DNA of 64,000 nt from Apostichopus japonicus (GCF_037975245.1 NC_092568.1:16945001-17009000), one strand, 5' to 3'; shown: positions 23,151-35,672, counted from the first letter of the stretch. Notes: generated by a model from the letters alone, not told the origin. A program made the numbers and translations.

Positions 23151-24288
23151 GGGAAAACGATGGCTATCAGCAAATCCTTTCATACGCTGTAACGTAAATC
23201 TCTGTACCATTCATTCTTTTCTACCTCCCTATATCTCTATAAAAGCACTATAGTGCTCCTCCAAATTAACATCTAAATCGGGCATGGGTTCTTGTTTCAT
23301 CCTTCTGTTTCGTTTCCTTATCTGTGCTACGAGAAGGGTGGGGGGGGGGAGATAGTTTCGCTCGCCACCTCAGAAATAAGGCAAAGCAGTTTCACGGAAA
23401 CAACTTGAGGCAAACGGATACTCGTGCGTAAATGCGCAAATTGGATTCAGAATACGTTTATACGATATGCGATGCAAGAATACGTACGTGTACAGACCAC
23501 GGATATAGTTCTGCGCTGCAGACGCCCATCTACTGGTTTCGGGCATTTTTTGTGTAAGAAGTGTGGGAGTCAAGAATACGAAGATCTCCAACTTAGATAT
23601 AAGGCAAAGCAGTTTCACGGAAACAATTTTAAGCAAACGAATACTAGCGCGTTAACGCGCAAATTGGATTCAGTATTCCGTGCGCCTTGGGCACGCGCGC
23701 TGTACAAATGCTTTGGTTCTTACAAAACAGGCAACGGCAATGTTCACAATGCGATTTTGATCAGTGCGTGCACGTACATGGCATAGTGGGGGTTTCAACT
23801 TGCGCTATAACAACGCGCATGTTTGGTTCAGAGGGTTGTAAAGCACCAGTTTACCCACTCTGAGAACATTGCGGCCGAGACTGGCGTATGTGATACAGGC
23901 CTGCTTCTTAATATAGATCGATATTGCTGCGTCGACTCCCTAATTCCCCACTGGAAAATTATTATCAAAAGACTGATATACTGCATCGCCTCTGTATCTC
24001 TATCCACATAATCATACAAGACATATTAGGATCTTAAAGAGTTATGTACGATGTATACATCACCATTGAGTATATGAGTTTGTAAGGTTGCGTTCGAAAT
24101 GTCGAGATACGCGCGCAATCGGTATCAAGAAAACGCACAAAAGTATACAAACAGCTATTTTGACGACATAGTGCATTGTATCAAATGTTAAAACGTTAAC
24201 AATCGTTAAACAATTATAGTGTTATGTCAGTTGCTAGATAACTTTATCTTCATCAACACTGCTTCGCTTTCGCTGCTATTGTACTACA
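23151..24288. other. Intergenic stretch upstream of the two-exon gene
   Basis: Apart from the 223-bp-spaced duplication (23371-23680) nothing is recognised. An AATTATAG box near 24213 lies about 70 bp before the start codon of the next gene and could be its TATA element. Confidence 0.4.
23371..23680. repeat. Direct repeat, about 80 bp, copies 223 bp apart
   Basis: GGCAAAGCAGTTTCACGGAA at 23380 recurs at 23603. The similarity runs for about 80 bp through CGCAAATTGGATTCAG, with scattered differences. An open frame of 120 codons crosses both copies but shows no domain. It is more likely part of an unrecognised repeat family. Confidence 0.7.
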
Positions 24289-24367
24289 ATGCCTCTTGCC
24301 ACCTTCAAGTGCAAGTATCTTCTGATACTGTGCTTATTATTTGCTCTCATCTCAGATGACTCCTTCG
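24289..24367 (+). CDS. Exon 1 of unrecognised secreted gene: signal peptide
   Basis: Residues 1-26, phase 1 donor GTAAGT at 24368. The start was chosen as the first ATG giving a hydrophobic leader (LLILCLLFAL) in frame with exon 2. Confidence 0.75.
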
Positions 24368-25285
24368 GTAAGTATATTTCACTTTAAATTTATATTCCTT
24401 CACCGTTATCGACGAAGAGTGAGCGATAAGAGTTGTTCACTCCTATAAATGAAGTTATTAATTTGGCCTCGAGTAGAAGATCGAGTTGATAACAACGTAA
24501 GTTGCTGATTGTTTCTATGGTTGGTAACTCGAATTATCAGACACAACTGTATAGGCAAAATAATCTAGATACATTAACGAACAAGTGAGTATAACTTTGG
24601 AAAACATTATGATGCTTTTTCCTTCATTTTTTTCACTAAATAAATTCAATTCCATTATCTATTTATTCTTTATCTTTTTTACATTTCAGGTTCATATGAA
24701 CTCGAATATGTTACGGATGAAAACAGCTTCGTCACCAGTCTATGTTTCTATGGCTACTGTGGCGAGTCTGACCAGCCCGAGAATCTGAAAGAACTCACCC
24801 CCTTCTTGGATGGTCAAGAATCATTGAACCTTGACCTCGACGAGATCCAAGATGAATGGTCAACACTGGACAGGTTCTTTGATATTTATGACGTCATTGC
24901 CTACTACCTTTACCACTTCTTTGAGCTGGTATCATCATTCCTGATGTATGATGTCACTCCTGGTTACCATGATCGTGTCTGCGTACCTCTGTCTCATGGC
25001 GATGAATTCAACTATCTTCTGCCAGAGAATGGATTTTGCCAGCGCGATGACACCAACACAAGGGTCCGAGTAGACCCACAGCTGACACCATTCACTTTCT
25101 CTTCCGATGGTGATATATTTCATCTCCTCTGGATTGATGTCACTAAACTTGCTGGTATCATGGAAATAATGGACGACTACTATTTGATGCCAATCTTGAG
25201 AGTTTTAGTCGTGGTCTTGCTTTATCGTCGAAAGAAACGGGTTGTATTTAATTCCAAGGGATTCTTCATCCACTACGCCAAATAA
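24289..25285 (+). CDS. Two-exon gene for a 224-aa secreted or membrane protein, unrecognised
   Basis: 24289-24367 joined to 24690-25285 gives one uninterrupted frame. Exon 1 encodes MPLATFKCKYLLILCLLFAL, a clear signal peptide, and ends in phase 1 at donor GTAAGT; exon 2 starts after acceptor TTTCAG. The mature part is acidic (LNLDLDEIQDEWSTLDRFFD at 72-91), with aromatic-hydrophobic YYLYHFFELVSSFLMY (98-113) and only four cysteines (45, 50, 124, 143), enough for two disulfides. Near the C-terminus, LMPILRVLVVVLLY (192-205) is followed by RRKKR, like a stop-transfer or membrane anchor, then a short basic tail ending HYAK. I recognise no family. The phase-1 intron right after the signal peptide is common in genes of extracellular proteins. 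It may be lineage-specific; function unknown. Confidence 0.75.
24690..25285 (+). CDS. Exon 2 of unrecognised secreted gene: mature protein
   Basis: Residues 27-224 and TAA. A frame of about 200 codons without stop in AT-rich DNA, continuous with the signal-peptide exon across a canonical intron of 322 bp, supports real coding. Confidence 0.78.
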
Positions 25286-25448
25286 AAGAATCCATTGCTG
25301 TCTCTGTACACTGTTATATACATCATACATCAAAGACTGCATATACTTTATTAGTATACTAGACTTTTGTATATAATCAGTACTTGTTGGTTACATCATC
25401 TTTACCAACTAATGCTACAAATTTATTCGTTTTTCGAATTTTGAGCAT

Positions 25449-25454
25449 AATAAA
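25449..25454 (+). terminator. Candidate polyadenylation signal
   Basis: AATAAA 164 bp after the stop of the two-exon gene. Another AATAAA at 25281 overlaps the stop codon and is too early to be the main signal. Confidence 0.5.
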
Positions 25455-28400
25455 TACAGGGATAGTAAGACCATGAGTCATTCTTTGAATATTTCTGACT
25501 CATTTCTCAATTACTGACTTAAACTGCCCATTTGATATTTTCTGGGGCAGATCTTAATATGACCTATGACCTATATAGAAATAATTGAATTTATGACACT
25601 CTCTACTTCCCTTTGTTATATTAGCTTGCTATGTTTTGAGTGACGTCATGTTATAGATTTGTATCACCTGGGTATCGCGTTAACATTCTGTCCTCATAAA
25701 GTGAAGATTCAATGTTTAAATATAAGATTAGAGTACCTGAAGGTTGTTTCCTAACATAATCTTCTTCAAAAGGCTAACGGATACGAAAAACAGATGAATG
25801 ACCAAACAAAATAGGGAAAAATACACAACTCTTACTTCTATTGACTATAATTTACCTGGGTCTACCTCCATAAGTCTGCTTACCTCCATCATCTGGAAAT
25901 GATGAAAACCGCAAAGCTTCAGGGGTATCCCATTAATCTCCACCAAGGGTCCCATGACGCACCCCGGCTGGACCCCATGCCGACAGGGCTACGCGCCCTG
26001 TGCCCCACCCCCCCCCCGAAATGTTTTCATTTTGCTATGCGTCCAAAGAGTTCCTTGGTCTCTGTGAGGGGTATTTCATGAGTGATTAATGTTTCCGTTG
26101 TATTCACTTTCGTCGCCCAGACACATTTTGGTGTAGATACAAAATTAATCACATACCATCCCCAACCCCTAAATGTGATTACAATGCAACAAACGCCGAG
26201 GAAAAACCCAGATCTGTGAAACTTCATTCCACAATTCTCCTAATTTAGCCTACCAATAATAGCACACTGTAAGTACAGAAGCTGCGCAGCAGTGTGTAGC
26301 TGGCGGCGGGAAATTGTCAAATCAAAGTGGTCTACACTTTATTTACAAAAACTGCTGTTGTCATGCAAATAAAGTACTGTATTTGTATCACATAGGTTTT
26401 TCAAACTTTTATTACAAATCATAAACTTGATTTGACATTGTTGCATTTGTTATGACACACTGAAAACAAAACGTGTATAAGTGTCACTTTGAAAATAAAA
26501 GCTATACAGGAGATGCGAAAGTCCAAGAAAATGAATGTTTCTATTAATGAGATATGCTACCCATACAAAATCGCTTTTTCAGTGTTTTGTTGAGAAAGTA
26601 TGTGAAGGTTAATAGCTTTAGTGCACATGGTATTGCATTTTGGGAAAAATCAAATCAAACATGCAACTTTTCTAATTTTTTACGCTTTGCAGATATGGTC
26701 AAAACGTTAATTTTCAGATTTGTGGCGTTTGAAATGTAAACTAATTGTTTCAATAGGAAACTTTTACGATTTTAACCGTTTCTATACCATATGTGGAACT
26801 CTCAAGGCAATGTCTTGCCTTCTACGGTTCCATGTCGGAGTATGAATAACATAGGTATAGTGAAACATAGGTACCTATGTACAGAGGGAAAGGGAGGGTA
26901 TATTTAGAACAGATAGGAGCCATTTAGCTCGGTAAAATACATTTGTGACTGACAATGATAGTTGGTCCTGTTATATATCCTATTCAGTATATAGGTGTTG
27001 TAGCTAGACTTCCTTTTAGGGATGCCCAAAGCTTTTCCAAGAGGTCAGGCAGAACCTAATTTCTATAAAAAAATAAATAAAAAAAAACTGACAGGGGGAG
27101 GAGGGGGAAGATAATAAATAAACGGGGTCGTATAGGCACCCATTCCCACCCCTCCTCGTGGCTGTATACGCCACTGAGTCAGTGTAAGATTTATTTTCCA
27201 ACACTACAATGAATATGCATCGTAACAACACTTATTTTTTTCTCTTTAAACGAGCCCTTTTGTTTTACCTAACTTCCTTTGTCATTCCGTTGCAAATTGT
27301 TCATATAAGTTAACTGAGCAATTAATAACTTCGTTGATTATCACTACTTTATTTACAACAACAAAAAAAGACCTTAACATCAAGCTGACGGCGCCTTAAC
27401 GTTTCCATAGTTGAGTCAGCCTTGTCTCTGGCTCATATTATAAATTAGTTTCATAGCTCTGTGTAATTGAATGAGAAATGAATTTCAATCGACTTCAATA
27501 TTTATCAAGAACTTGTTACGACTTATTTTGGTAAAATATTTTCACGTTTTTCTTTCCATTACATTTCATATTTATTTTAATCATGATTGTATCCACAATC
27601 TCCATATCACCAGACATTAATTTGCTATTCATAACGATTATTGTGGTATTATTTTGAAAAGGACATACATTGTAAATTCTGGAGAAATTTTCGGGAACTC
27701 TCTTTGACCTCCAAACGAAAGAAGTATAATATTTAACTTACCACATTTGTAACAACATCAAAACTCTTTTACTTGATACATTGGAAGAGGGTATGAGTAG
27801 TCCTCCATAACTCCCCCCCCCCCTCTCCCATTTTTATCATGACAGATGTTCCTACCCACCCCCTATCACCCATAATAGCTCTCTGGATGGTATACCGCGT
27901 AAATTATTTCATCTGGTTGTCCCTCGAAGTCCAATTTAATTCTTCCCAAACGCTCCAAATTCCATTCCTGTCACTAAAAATTTAATCATCCTTATCACGG
28001 AATAATGTGTTTTATTAAGCTCAATTCGTTGACTGTAAGCCAACACTATAGTTGTTGAACTGGTTAAATATTACGCAAAACTTTCATTTTATTTTTCGGT
28101 GTTTGTTTTTCACCTTTGTTAACGATCGCGGAACCGTCTCCATGATGCTTGCTGCATGACTAGAAAACAAAATCTTGTGGTTGGAGGGAGGGAGTGTGAG
28201 TCAACCCCTCCCCCAATGAAAGGAAGAGTATCCATTCATACGTGTTGTCACTTTCGATATCAAGCCATTTGGATCATTCTTTGTTGTCAATGGCGGAATA
28301 CAACACGTAAACCGAAGAAAAACATGTTTGCGCCCTCACTCATGCTGCAATTTACGAAATACCATGCTACATCTATATATGGTGCTCATTCACGCCTGAG

Positions 28401-28591
28401 TGGTCTTCAAGGATTAGCTTAACAATCAAGATTCCTGTGGTAACATTGTTAAGACATGACTACACTGATATGATATGGATTACCATTACATCAGCGTTTA
28501 TTCTGCTTAACTGTTCGATTGTACACTCGATACTTAACTCCTGTAATAATCACTGATCTGTACAGATAGTGTACAGATCAGTGGTAATAAT
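25455..28591. other. Gene-free stretch with decayed repeats
   Basis: No coding sequence is supported. G/C-homopolymer patches (about 26005-26020, 27095-27110 and 27810-27825) and a phrase TATACGCCACTG at 27168-27179 look like remnants of hAT-type MITE ends. A perfect 13-bp hairpin (CACTGATCTGTAC, 7-bp loop) lies at 28551-28583. Confidence 0.5.
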
Positions 28592-29057
28592 CAGTGTTGT
28601 AGTCTAGTAGCCTATACTCGAAAAGTACTCGGCGGTACTCGAGACGTACTCGGGTACTTGGTTGCAACTACTCGGTACTCGGTAATTGCACTCGATGAAA
28701 AGTACTCAGATGGTAAAGTTCTCGAACTCGTCATTCAAAATTCGGACTCGGATGCTAAAGTACTTGTATACTTGATTTGAAGTACTTGGTACTCGCTCAA
28801 GACGAGTAACATCATACAGAAACAGTTATATAAAAGTGACGTTACATAATTTGTTATGCTTTGAGGGAGAGGGTGGAGGGAGTGCATCCAAGGGCGGCGG
28901 AACCGGGGGGGGGGGCACAGGGGGCACGTGCCCCTCACTTTTCCTAAGGTTAAAAAAGTACCCTTTTTCTACATAAAATTTTTTAAATAAAAAGAGACTT
29001 TACAAAGCGAAACCCACGTCGAATGAAATATTTTGGGAAGTTTTAAATGTTTACTAC

Positions 29058-29404
29058 CGTAGTCGTAGGAGCCCAATTTGATTTGGGGGGCTGTAACGAC
29101 TTGCCCGAAAATATTCCCAAAATTTGTCGCGCGCGCTCAACATATTAATATGAATATCATATAGGCATGCGTCGGTTATTACATCGCATGCCAATAACAT
29201 ACAATCATTTGTCGTGTTATTACCCTTTCATATTGGTTATGATGATAACAATATCAGTTTAACCATTGAAAAACACATAGCAAATTATTTTTCTTTCAGT
29301 AGGTGCCCGAAAAATTCTGAGCATATTGCCCGAATTTTCAAAAAAATTATTGGTTGGGGGCTGCAGCCCCCCCCCCCCCCCCCACCCCGGCTCCTACGCC
29401 TATG
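29058..29404. mobile_element. hAT-type MITE, 347 bp, family A
   Basis: An exact 8-bp target duplication, TTTACTAC, flanks it (29050-29057 and 29405-29412). Termini CGTAGTCGTAGGAGCC and GGCTCCTACGCCTATG are imperfect inverted repeats. Next to the right end is a GGGGGCTGCAGCCCCC palindrome with a poly-C run. A second copy in opposite orientation sits at 56843-57117. Confidence 0.88.
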
Positions 29405-29771
29405 TTTACTACCACAAGGCTTCTCACATTCTGGTGAGTGCCATTATGCATATTCAATTTGCCACAAAAATCCTAATGCATTTCCAAAAATGCATTGCTA
29501 TATTACATTGTGACTTTGTAATAAGCAGAAGCTATTTATAGCCTACTATGAATAATGAGTATAGATTTAATATCCCATAACCTACCCCGTCCTTTCGTAT
29601 TTTGACATATTTCACTTGCTTTCATGCATGTGTCGATCGCGTGTGCAGGGACTTGGACTTTATAATGATTTCACCTCATTTTGTCTCGAAAGAAAACTTG
29701 TTCCGTGTTTCCCAATTTGCACATTAGATATTGCAGTGCTAGTATGCATTGTTTCCTTGAGGGGGGGGGGG

Positions 29772-30034
29772 CAGTGGCGGAGCGTCCATACAGTCAGGGG
29801 GGGCGGATTTGACTTTTTTATTGCGCTCTCATCTATCTATTGACATTTGTCACATTATTTGCAAATTAGCAAGGCCCGGAAAGGGCCATTTCCGGCGATC
29901 TAGGGAGTACCTTTACTCAAAAAAATTCTGTACGCTCCGCGCCAACCTGTGGTGGCACTCCGCTTAGATAGTGTCGAAAGCGCCCCTACAGACCATTCTC
30001 GTCCCCCTGACCAATACCTCTAGCTCCGCCACTG
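29772..30034. mobile_element. hAT-type MITE, 263 bp, family B (short form)
   Basis: Termini CAGTGGCGGAGCG and CTCCGCCACTG. It is homologous along its length to 35293-35672 but lacks much of the left interior. It lies in a poly-G context, so its 8-bp duplication (GGGGGGGG versus GAGGGGAG) cannot be confirmed. Confidence 0.8.
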
Positions 30035-30770
30035 GAGGGGAGGGGGGTGGCGTTGATGGAGTGATGTGTATACGCAAATAAGATAATACAGTAACAGTTA
30101 TAAAGGGTACTAAATATCAGGCTGCATCAGTCCAATCGAATTTCTGCAAAGTGCCCTTCGACGTTGGTGCCCCCCAGATAAAAAGTGCTTCCGCCGCCCT
30201 TGAGTGCATCCTTTTGCATTACTCTAAAATAGTACTATATTCACACTTCTCTATACACTATAGGGCCTATACGACATGTAATACATGTAGGCTATAGTGT
30301 ATTACTATACTTAAGCTTGTACATATATAAGTGATGCATTGTTGCTATGGTACCGAACAAAAAGTAGCCTGCATGGTTACAGTATTACTATTTTATTTTA
30401 ACTCTCCTGTGTAAATTGTGAAGAAATTCCTTGCTTCTGATACGTTGTCATGATATCAGAAACTTTCTGATAATGTTGAGACATTCTGAATTTGCAAAAC
30501 AATTACAAGATCCGAGCAATGTCATATTGAACTATGTGATTAGATAATCGGAGAGCAGCGATCTAAACTTTAGTTTTTTTATTTTTATATAGGCCTATTT
30601 AAGAAATCAAGACAGTTCTCAAAAAGTACTCCGTGATACAAAGGTACTTCTACTCGGTACTTGGATTATAAAATGCTGTACACAGATATTGGTACTTATA
30701 GTACTCGGGAACGACCTCAAGTACTCGGAAGTACTCATCACAAGGATGAAAGTATTTTACTACAACACTG

Positions 30771-32760
30771 GTGAAAATTCAGTATATTACAAATTGGACT
30801 ATCAAACTGACAAATCCGTGCTCATGATTACGAAGAACGCTTACGTTAATAGTACTTAGAAAGTTAGGATATCATGTGAAAAAGTGCAGGTTCTTAAGTT
30901 TGCAAGAAGAGTTCCAGAAGAACGCCTGGAGGAATAAAAATATCCAACACTATACAGTAACGTTCAAGTTGATAGAAACAAATTATCTAGGAAGATGTCT
31001 TCGTTTGATCAATTACAGTCTAAAATTTTACGAACATTCGTCAGATTAATTGTAATTATTGGCGGTTTTTATACAGAAAACGATTTCAAAAAGTCACAAA
31101 AGGATATTGGTTAACACAACAACATCTTGTTTTGTTTACGCCGATTCCTTATGTTCTACATTGTAATACGTATACTGTGTCAACATCCAACGTGAGTCAC
31201 GCGTAAATGAAAGTCACCGAAGCGTATCGCTTCCAAGGGTCCCGTATATACGGCCTTTGACTATCTTGCCGGGCTTTTGTAATCCAAAACAAGGGGAAAA
31301 AACGCAATGATAAAGCAATCGTCAGTACAAAAGAACGAAGACAGCTGTAACAGAATCTAAAGCAGACTTGCTTGTTGCTTGGTTTGTTCTTGGAAAAGTC
31401 GTGACGAAATATGTGATAAGTCTATAATAATCATTGTGTTTTGGCTGGATGCAGCATTTCCGTATTTGACGTTTCCTGGATTTCTGATATACAACAGTCT
31501 GAATATATCAACGATTGAAGAAACTGGCCATGTAAGTAAAATGTCTACTTTGCAACGTTTAGAACCTATAGAAATATCGTCACAGAATTTCGTGTTATGT
31601 AAATGTAACGTATGTTTATGAACTGCAGTTATGATAGTAGCGGTCTTGAAAAGGCAAAGAAACCGGGGAAAACAGTATATTCCTCTAAAGTTTCTTGAAC
31701 ATCAAAGTAATTGTATCTATCTATAGTATAGATCCCAAAACGTATTGCTGTTTTTCTGCCCTTCGACTGGAAAAAAACTGACTTTATCATTAACAGGGGT
31801 AAATAAGTATCACGGCAACGCGAGTCACTTAATGTACTTGTCATAATTAGCTGGTAACTCCTACAGGTGATGTTTTTGAGACCGGAGGTATATAGTCTGT
31901 GAAAGGGTAAAAGGGTAAAAGGGGAAGGAGTGTAATTGTGAGGGGAAGTTGGGAGGAGAATTATAAAGATATTCTTGTCAAATATATATGCTCTGATAAC
32001 TTTTTTTTTATGGATATATATAAAAGGCTAGGCTTATGAACCGGGAGGGGGGGGGGCTGAGGATAGCACCCCTTCACTTTGATAATTGAAGAGCGGCAGG
32101 GGTTTCTCAGCCCCCCTCACTTTTCTAACTCGAGGGATACATTCCATTATCGTCATGGATTCTTGTTATTCAACTAAATACTTCACATTAGTGCAATTCC
32201 ATGGTATCTAAAGGACGATTTGACTAATGATATGCCACATTTCAATCTTTTACCTTAATTCTATCAAACAAAAGTCACAATTGCATTACTACATGAAAAC
32301 AAGCTTTCATTACGAAATCATTTTATGTATGAATACCCTTTTTTTAAATTTTAGTATTTTATGAGCTCGGTATATCGAAAGGATGGTAAAACGGACAAGG
32401 GATTTCACCTTAACAGTATTTTTGCCTAAACTCTGCAGTTCATAAAGGTTATTTTGTTTTGAAGTTGATTAATGCAACTTCCTTTGAGGTTTAGCTATAC
32501 ACTATACAACTTTCCGTTTGAAAATAACCATTTTGTTTACATTATGTCATGACTTTAGTCCGTTCATAATTGGTAACGAAGGGATGGTAACGGAAGGATA
32601 CAATGTTTACTCAATATAAACTGCACAATCATTTTGCTTTTACACTAATTACACAACAAGTATACTGCTGCAAAGTACAATGTAATGTCGAATCAAAGAA
32701 TATAGAGCTAGCATAGCTCATTATATTCAAGAAACTTGTTTCATGCGGAAATAAACAACA
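30771..32760. other. Gene-free stretch
   Basis: No gene is recognised; an 80-codon frame at 31379-31621 has no domain. A G-rich/C-rich pair around 32045-32120 (GGGGGGGGGGCTGAGGATAG ... CTCAGCCCCCCTCA) looks like a small decayed MITE. Confidence 0.5.
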
Positions 32761-34156
32761 CAGGGTTGGCCGGTTTTTACCGGGCGGTTTTTACCGCCCC
32801 GGTAAAAACAAGTTTTTTACCGGTTTTTACCGGGAGGTTTTTCCCACCTATAAGTGGGAAAAACTGGGAAAAACCGGGAAAAACCTCAAATTATATAGAA
32901 TTCCTAAAAACTCATGTGGAACTTGTGGAGGAGCCTAGAATCTACAAGAAAATGGCATCTTATGGTAGGGAGTTGGGTTACATCCAAAGAACAGCTATGA
33001 TCTATAACTTGTGAGTTTACCGATTAGACTATTATAAATAATTCAAATAAATAATATATTGGATGCTCAAATCAACCAACTTTATTTTCCTATCGAGATG
33101 CATAATTCCATTATCTAGAGAATGGACTCGTATCAAACTGTTGGTGCCTCCTAGAGCTATGGTTCGTCATATTATACATGCCACGTTAGTCCGCTCAGAT
33201 CCAAATGATGATTCACATCCAAGAACGATCACTTCATGTCTGCGATAAATTGTACTCTGTTCACACTTCGCACTAGGCACTGTACTATGCTTATATTGCT
33301 TATAGGCACTGTACTAAGTGACTGTTGTGACATCAACTAATTTGAGAATAAGTAACAATTGGAACAGTTGTGTTGTTGATACTCCTACCTCTTCAGTTAG
33401 CCTATACACAGGAAGTGCCCAGTATCACCTCACCTGTCCACCTCAAAGTGTTTAATCACTCATGCATGAAGTTGTATAATAATTGGACCATGTTTGCATC
33501 AAGGTAAACAGTTTGGTTGTGTGAATGGCTCCATAGGGCCATTGTGCATTTAATACTTTAATTGGGCCCATGTGCCTTACAAAGTTTCAAAGCAGTTTCT
33601 ATTGAGCCCCCTGGATTGAAGTTTACCTCAATAGACTGTTGCCTACTGTATTAATGGAATGAACTGTCTGAGCACATCATATTATATTATTATATGGTTC
33701 CTTGTCCCTTTGAGGCTTTGGATGCCATGGTTCGCCACTTCGTTCTATCCTCCGCTGTTCATGCCACATAATAGGCCTGAAGAATTTACGAGGAGTGAAT
33801 GTCCCAGTGTAGACCTATAATGGTTTGGGCAATAGGCAATGCATACTGCTAAAGAGATCGTGACAGAATAACTATACATGTGCAATACGAAAAATACTCT
33901 TTTTTTCCACAAAAAGTAGAATAAGAATGTGATAAAATAGCTCAAAATGAAGATAAGAAACTCCCATATTCAATAAAATATGCCTGTCATGAAACAATAT
34001 CGTGCCTACTGATGACCCTGCATTTTACGGACAATTAATACTAGTTTTCGAGACGGAGGCGGTTTTTACCGGTATTTACCAGTTTTTCCCGGTTTTTACC
34101 TGGTTTTTACCGCTTAGTGGGAAAAACAGGTTTTTCCCGGGAAAATGCCAACCCTG
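32761..34156. mobile_element. hAT-like transposon, 1396 bp, with perfect 8-bp target duplication
   Basis: It begins CAGGGTTGGC and ends GCCAACCCTG, exact inverse complements. The 8-mer AAACAACA is found on both sides (32753-32760 and 34157-34164). Both ends carry many copies of CCGGTTTTTACCGG-like words in both orientations, within 130 bp of the left end and 110 bp of the right. Short open frames inside (to 33014, and 33063-33248) have no recognisable transposase motif, so the element is non-autonomous or carries a remnant. The superfamily call rests on the duplication length and terminal CAGGG. Confidence 0.88.
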
Positions 34157-34164
34157 AAACAACA

Positions 34165-35284
34165 GCTACTTGATGATATTTAAAAATAAAAATAAAACAA
34201 ACACACAAAATTCCATGTAAAGGGTTGATATGAAACCCACCACCCTAAATTCTAACTGTTAAAACACGTCGAGTATTTGAACAAGTATACAGTAAGAGTC
34301 TTGGTTATGCATTACATGGTTATGTATATTGCATTTCATGGTTATGCATATTGTATTACATATAAACATTACATATTACAGTCAGTAGCTTTCAGCCTGT
34401 GATAGCCATCATGTAGCAATTAAAAACATGTCTTTTTGTCGGCAACGGAAGGATATTTTCAAAAGCTGGTTTATTATATATCGCAGAAATGAGAAAGAAA
34501 TATGCAAAATGAGAAAAAGTTTTGCATGACCTAAGCTTTCACCTAACAGGATTTGATTCAATTTGTACATATCTTTTTTATGTTTTAGTACATTACATTC
34601 ACAATAAATCACATTTCTGGGATGAAAAAATTATTATTACTTAATCCTAATTTTTGGTACCAAAATGCTTCCAAAAATAATTTTGAAATCAAATCCTAAA
34701 AATATAGACTTCAAGTGATCATTTCACACCAAACGTCTTTTAGTTGAATCCATTTGAATTTTTTTGTGCTATGTCCACTTTCGTGTGGAATTGTCCATTA
34801 TAGCAGTTAACGTTGCGTGCCCAGGCAATCACCGTGGTCAACTTTAAGTTACATATATATAATGTGCCGAAATTTTGACTGTTTTTAAGATATTGAGAAA
34901 AGAGTCAAAACTATTCAATGAAAAGCTGAAATTCCACACACAAAATTCCAATTGAAAGGTCTAAACTTTTGACAATATACGCAATGTTGGACATTCGTAA
35001 TAAAATTCATCATTTCGATAAACAAAAAAGGAGCGACATTTGAAGATGAAAAAATGTAAATTTCGAGACTAGTCTCGAAAGTCTGGCATGCACGATCAAG
35101 ATTTCGTAAGAACAGACGGAATGTTTCGTTTAAGAAGCATCTTCGGATTTAATTTTCCGCTTAGATAAAAATGTCTCATTATTTTTACTATATGCAGTTT
35201 TGGGATTTGCTTTTAATTTATTTCCGGCTGCATGGATGCCATTGAGGAGCCTAGATGGGGGTGGCTGTGGCGGGAGGGGGAGGG
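34165..35284. other. Gene-free stretch
   Basis: AT-rich; nothing recognised on either strand. Confidence 0.5.
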
Positions 35285-35292
35285 GTGGCCCA

Positions 35293-35672
35293 CAGTGGCG
35301 GAGCGTTCATACAGTCAGGGGGCGGATGCCCCCCCTGACGGATTCAAATGGACTGCTGGCGCCCTTTTCAGCTCTTTACCACTTTTTACTTATTCGTGAT
35401 TACTGACTTTTTTATTGCTCTCTCATCTACTTATTGACATTTGTCACATTTTGTTGGTGTAATTTGGCGATGACACCTATTTATTCTTCGTTTATCTGCA
35501 AATAAGCCAGGCCCGGAAAGGGTCATTTCCGGCGACCTAGGGAGTATCTTTACTCAAAAAATTTCTGTACGCTACGCGCCAACCAGTGGTGGCGCTCCGC
35601 TTAGATAGTGTCGTAAGCGCCCCTACAGACCATTCTCGCCCCTCCTGACCAATACCCCTAGTTCCGCCACTG
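35293..35672. mobile_element. hAT-type MITE, 380 bp, family B (long form)
   Basis: Termini CAGTGGCGGAGCG and TTCCGCCACTG, flanked by the exact 8-bp duplication GTGGCCCA (35285-35292 and 35673-35680). The right half shares CCCGGAAAGGGTCATTTCCGG and the GCGCCAACC/GGCGCTCCGCTTAG block with 29772-30034. No coding capacity. Confidence 0.9.

Larger units (their letters stand above)
28889..30202. mobile_element. hAT-like non-autonomous transposon, second level of the nest
   Basis: Termini CAAGGGCGGCGGAA and TTCCGCCGCCCTTG are inverse complements. The flanks carry an exact 8-bp duplication, AGTGCATC (28881-28888 and 30203-30210). It inserted into the 28592-30770 element and later received two further insertions (29058-29404 and 29772-30034). 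No coding sequence. Confidence 0.85.
28592..30770. mobile_element. hAT-like non-autonomous transposon, outermost of a nest
   Basis: Ends are CAGTGTTGTAGT (28592-28603) and ACTACAACACTG (30759-30770), perfect 12-bp inverted repeats. Flanking 8-mers GTAATAAT and GTGAAAAT agree at 6 of 8 positions, consistent with a decayed 8-bp target duplication, the hallmark length of the hAT superfamily. Both subterminal regions (about 28616-28800 and 30619-30745) are crowded with GTACTCGG-like repeats in the style of transposase-binding sites. A second element (28889-30202) splits it. No transposase frame remains. Confidence 0.75.

Noticed and set aside
23424-23786. 120-codon plus-strand frame
   Set aside because: Crosses both copies of a direct repeat, no domain, no splice partners; treated as chance.
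28156-28422. 88-codon plus-strand frame
   Set aside because: No domain, no exon-like borders, in a repeat-rich gene-free area.
32736-33248. Transposase gene in the hAT-like element
   Set aside because: Two short frames lack any recognisable hAT catalytic or dimerisation motif.
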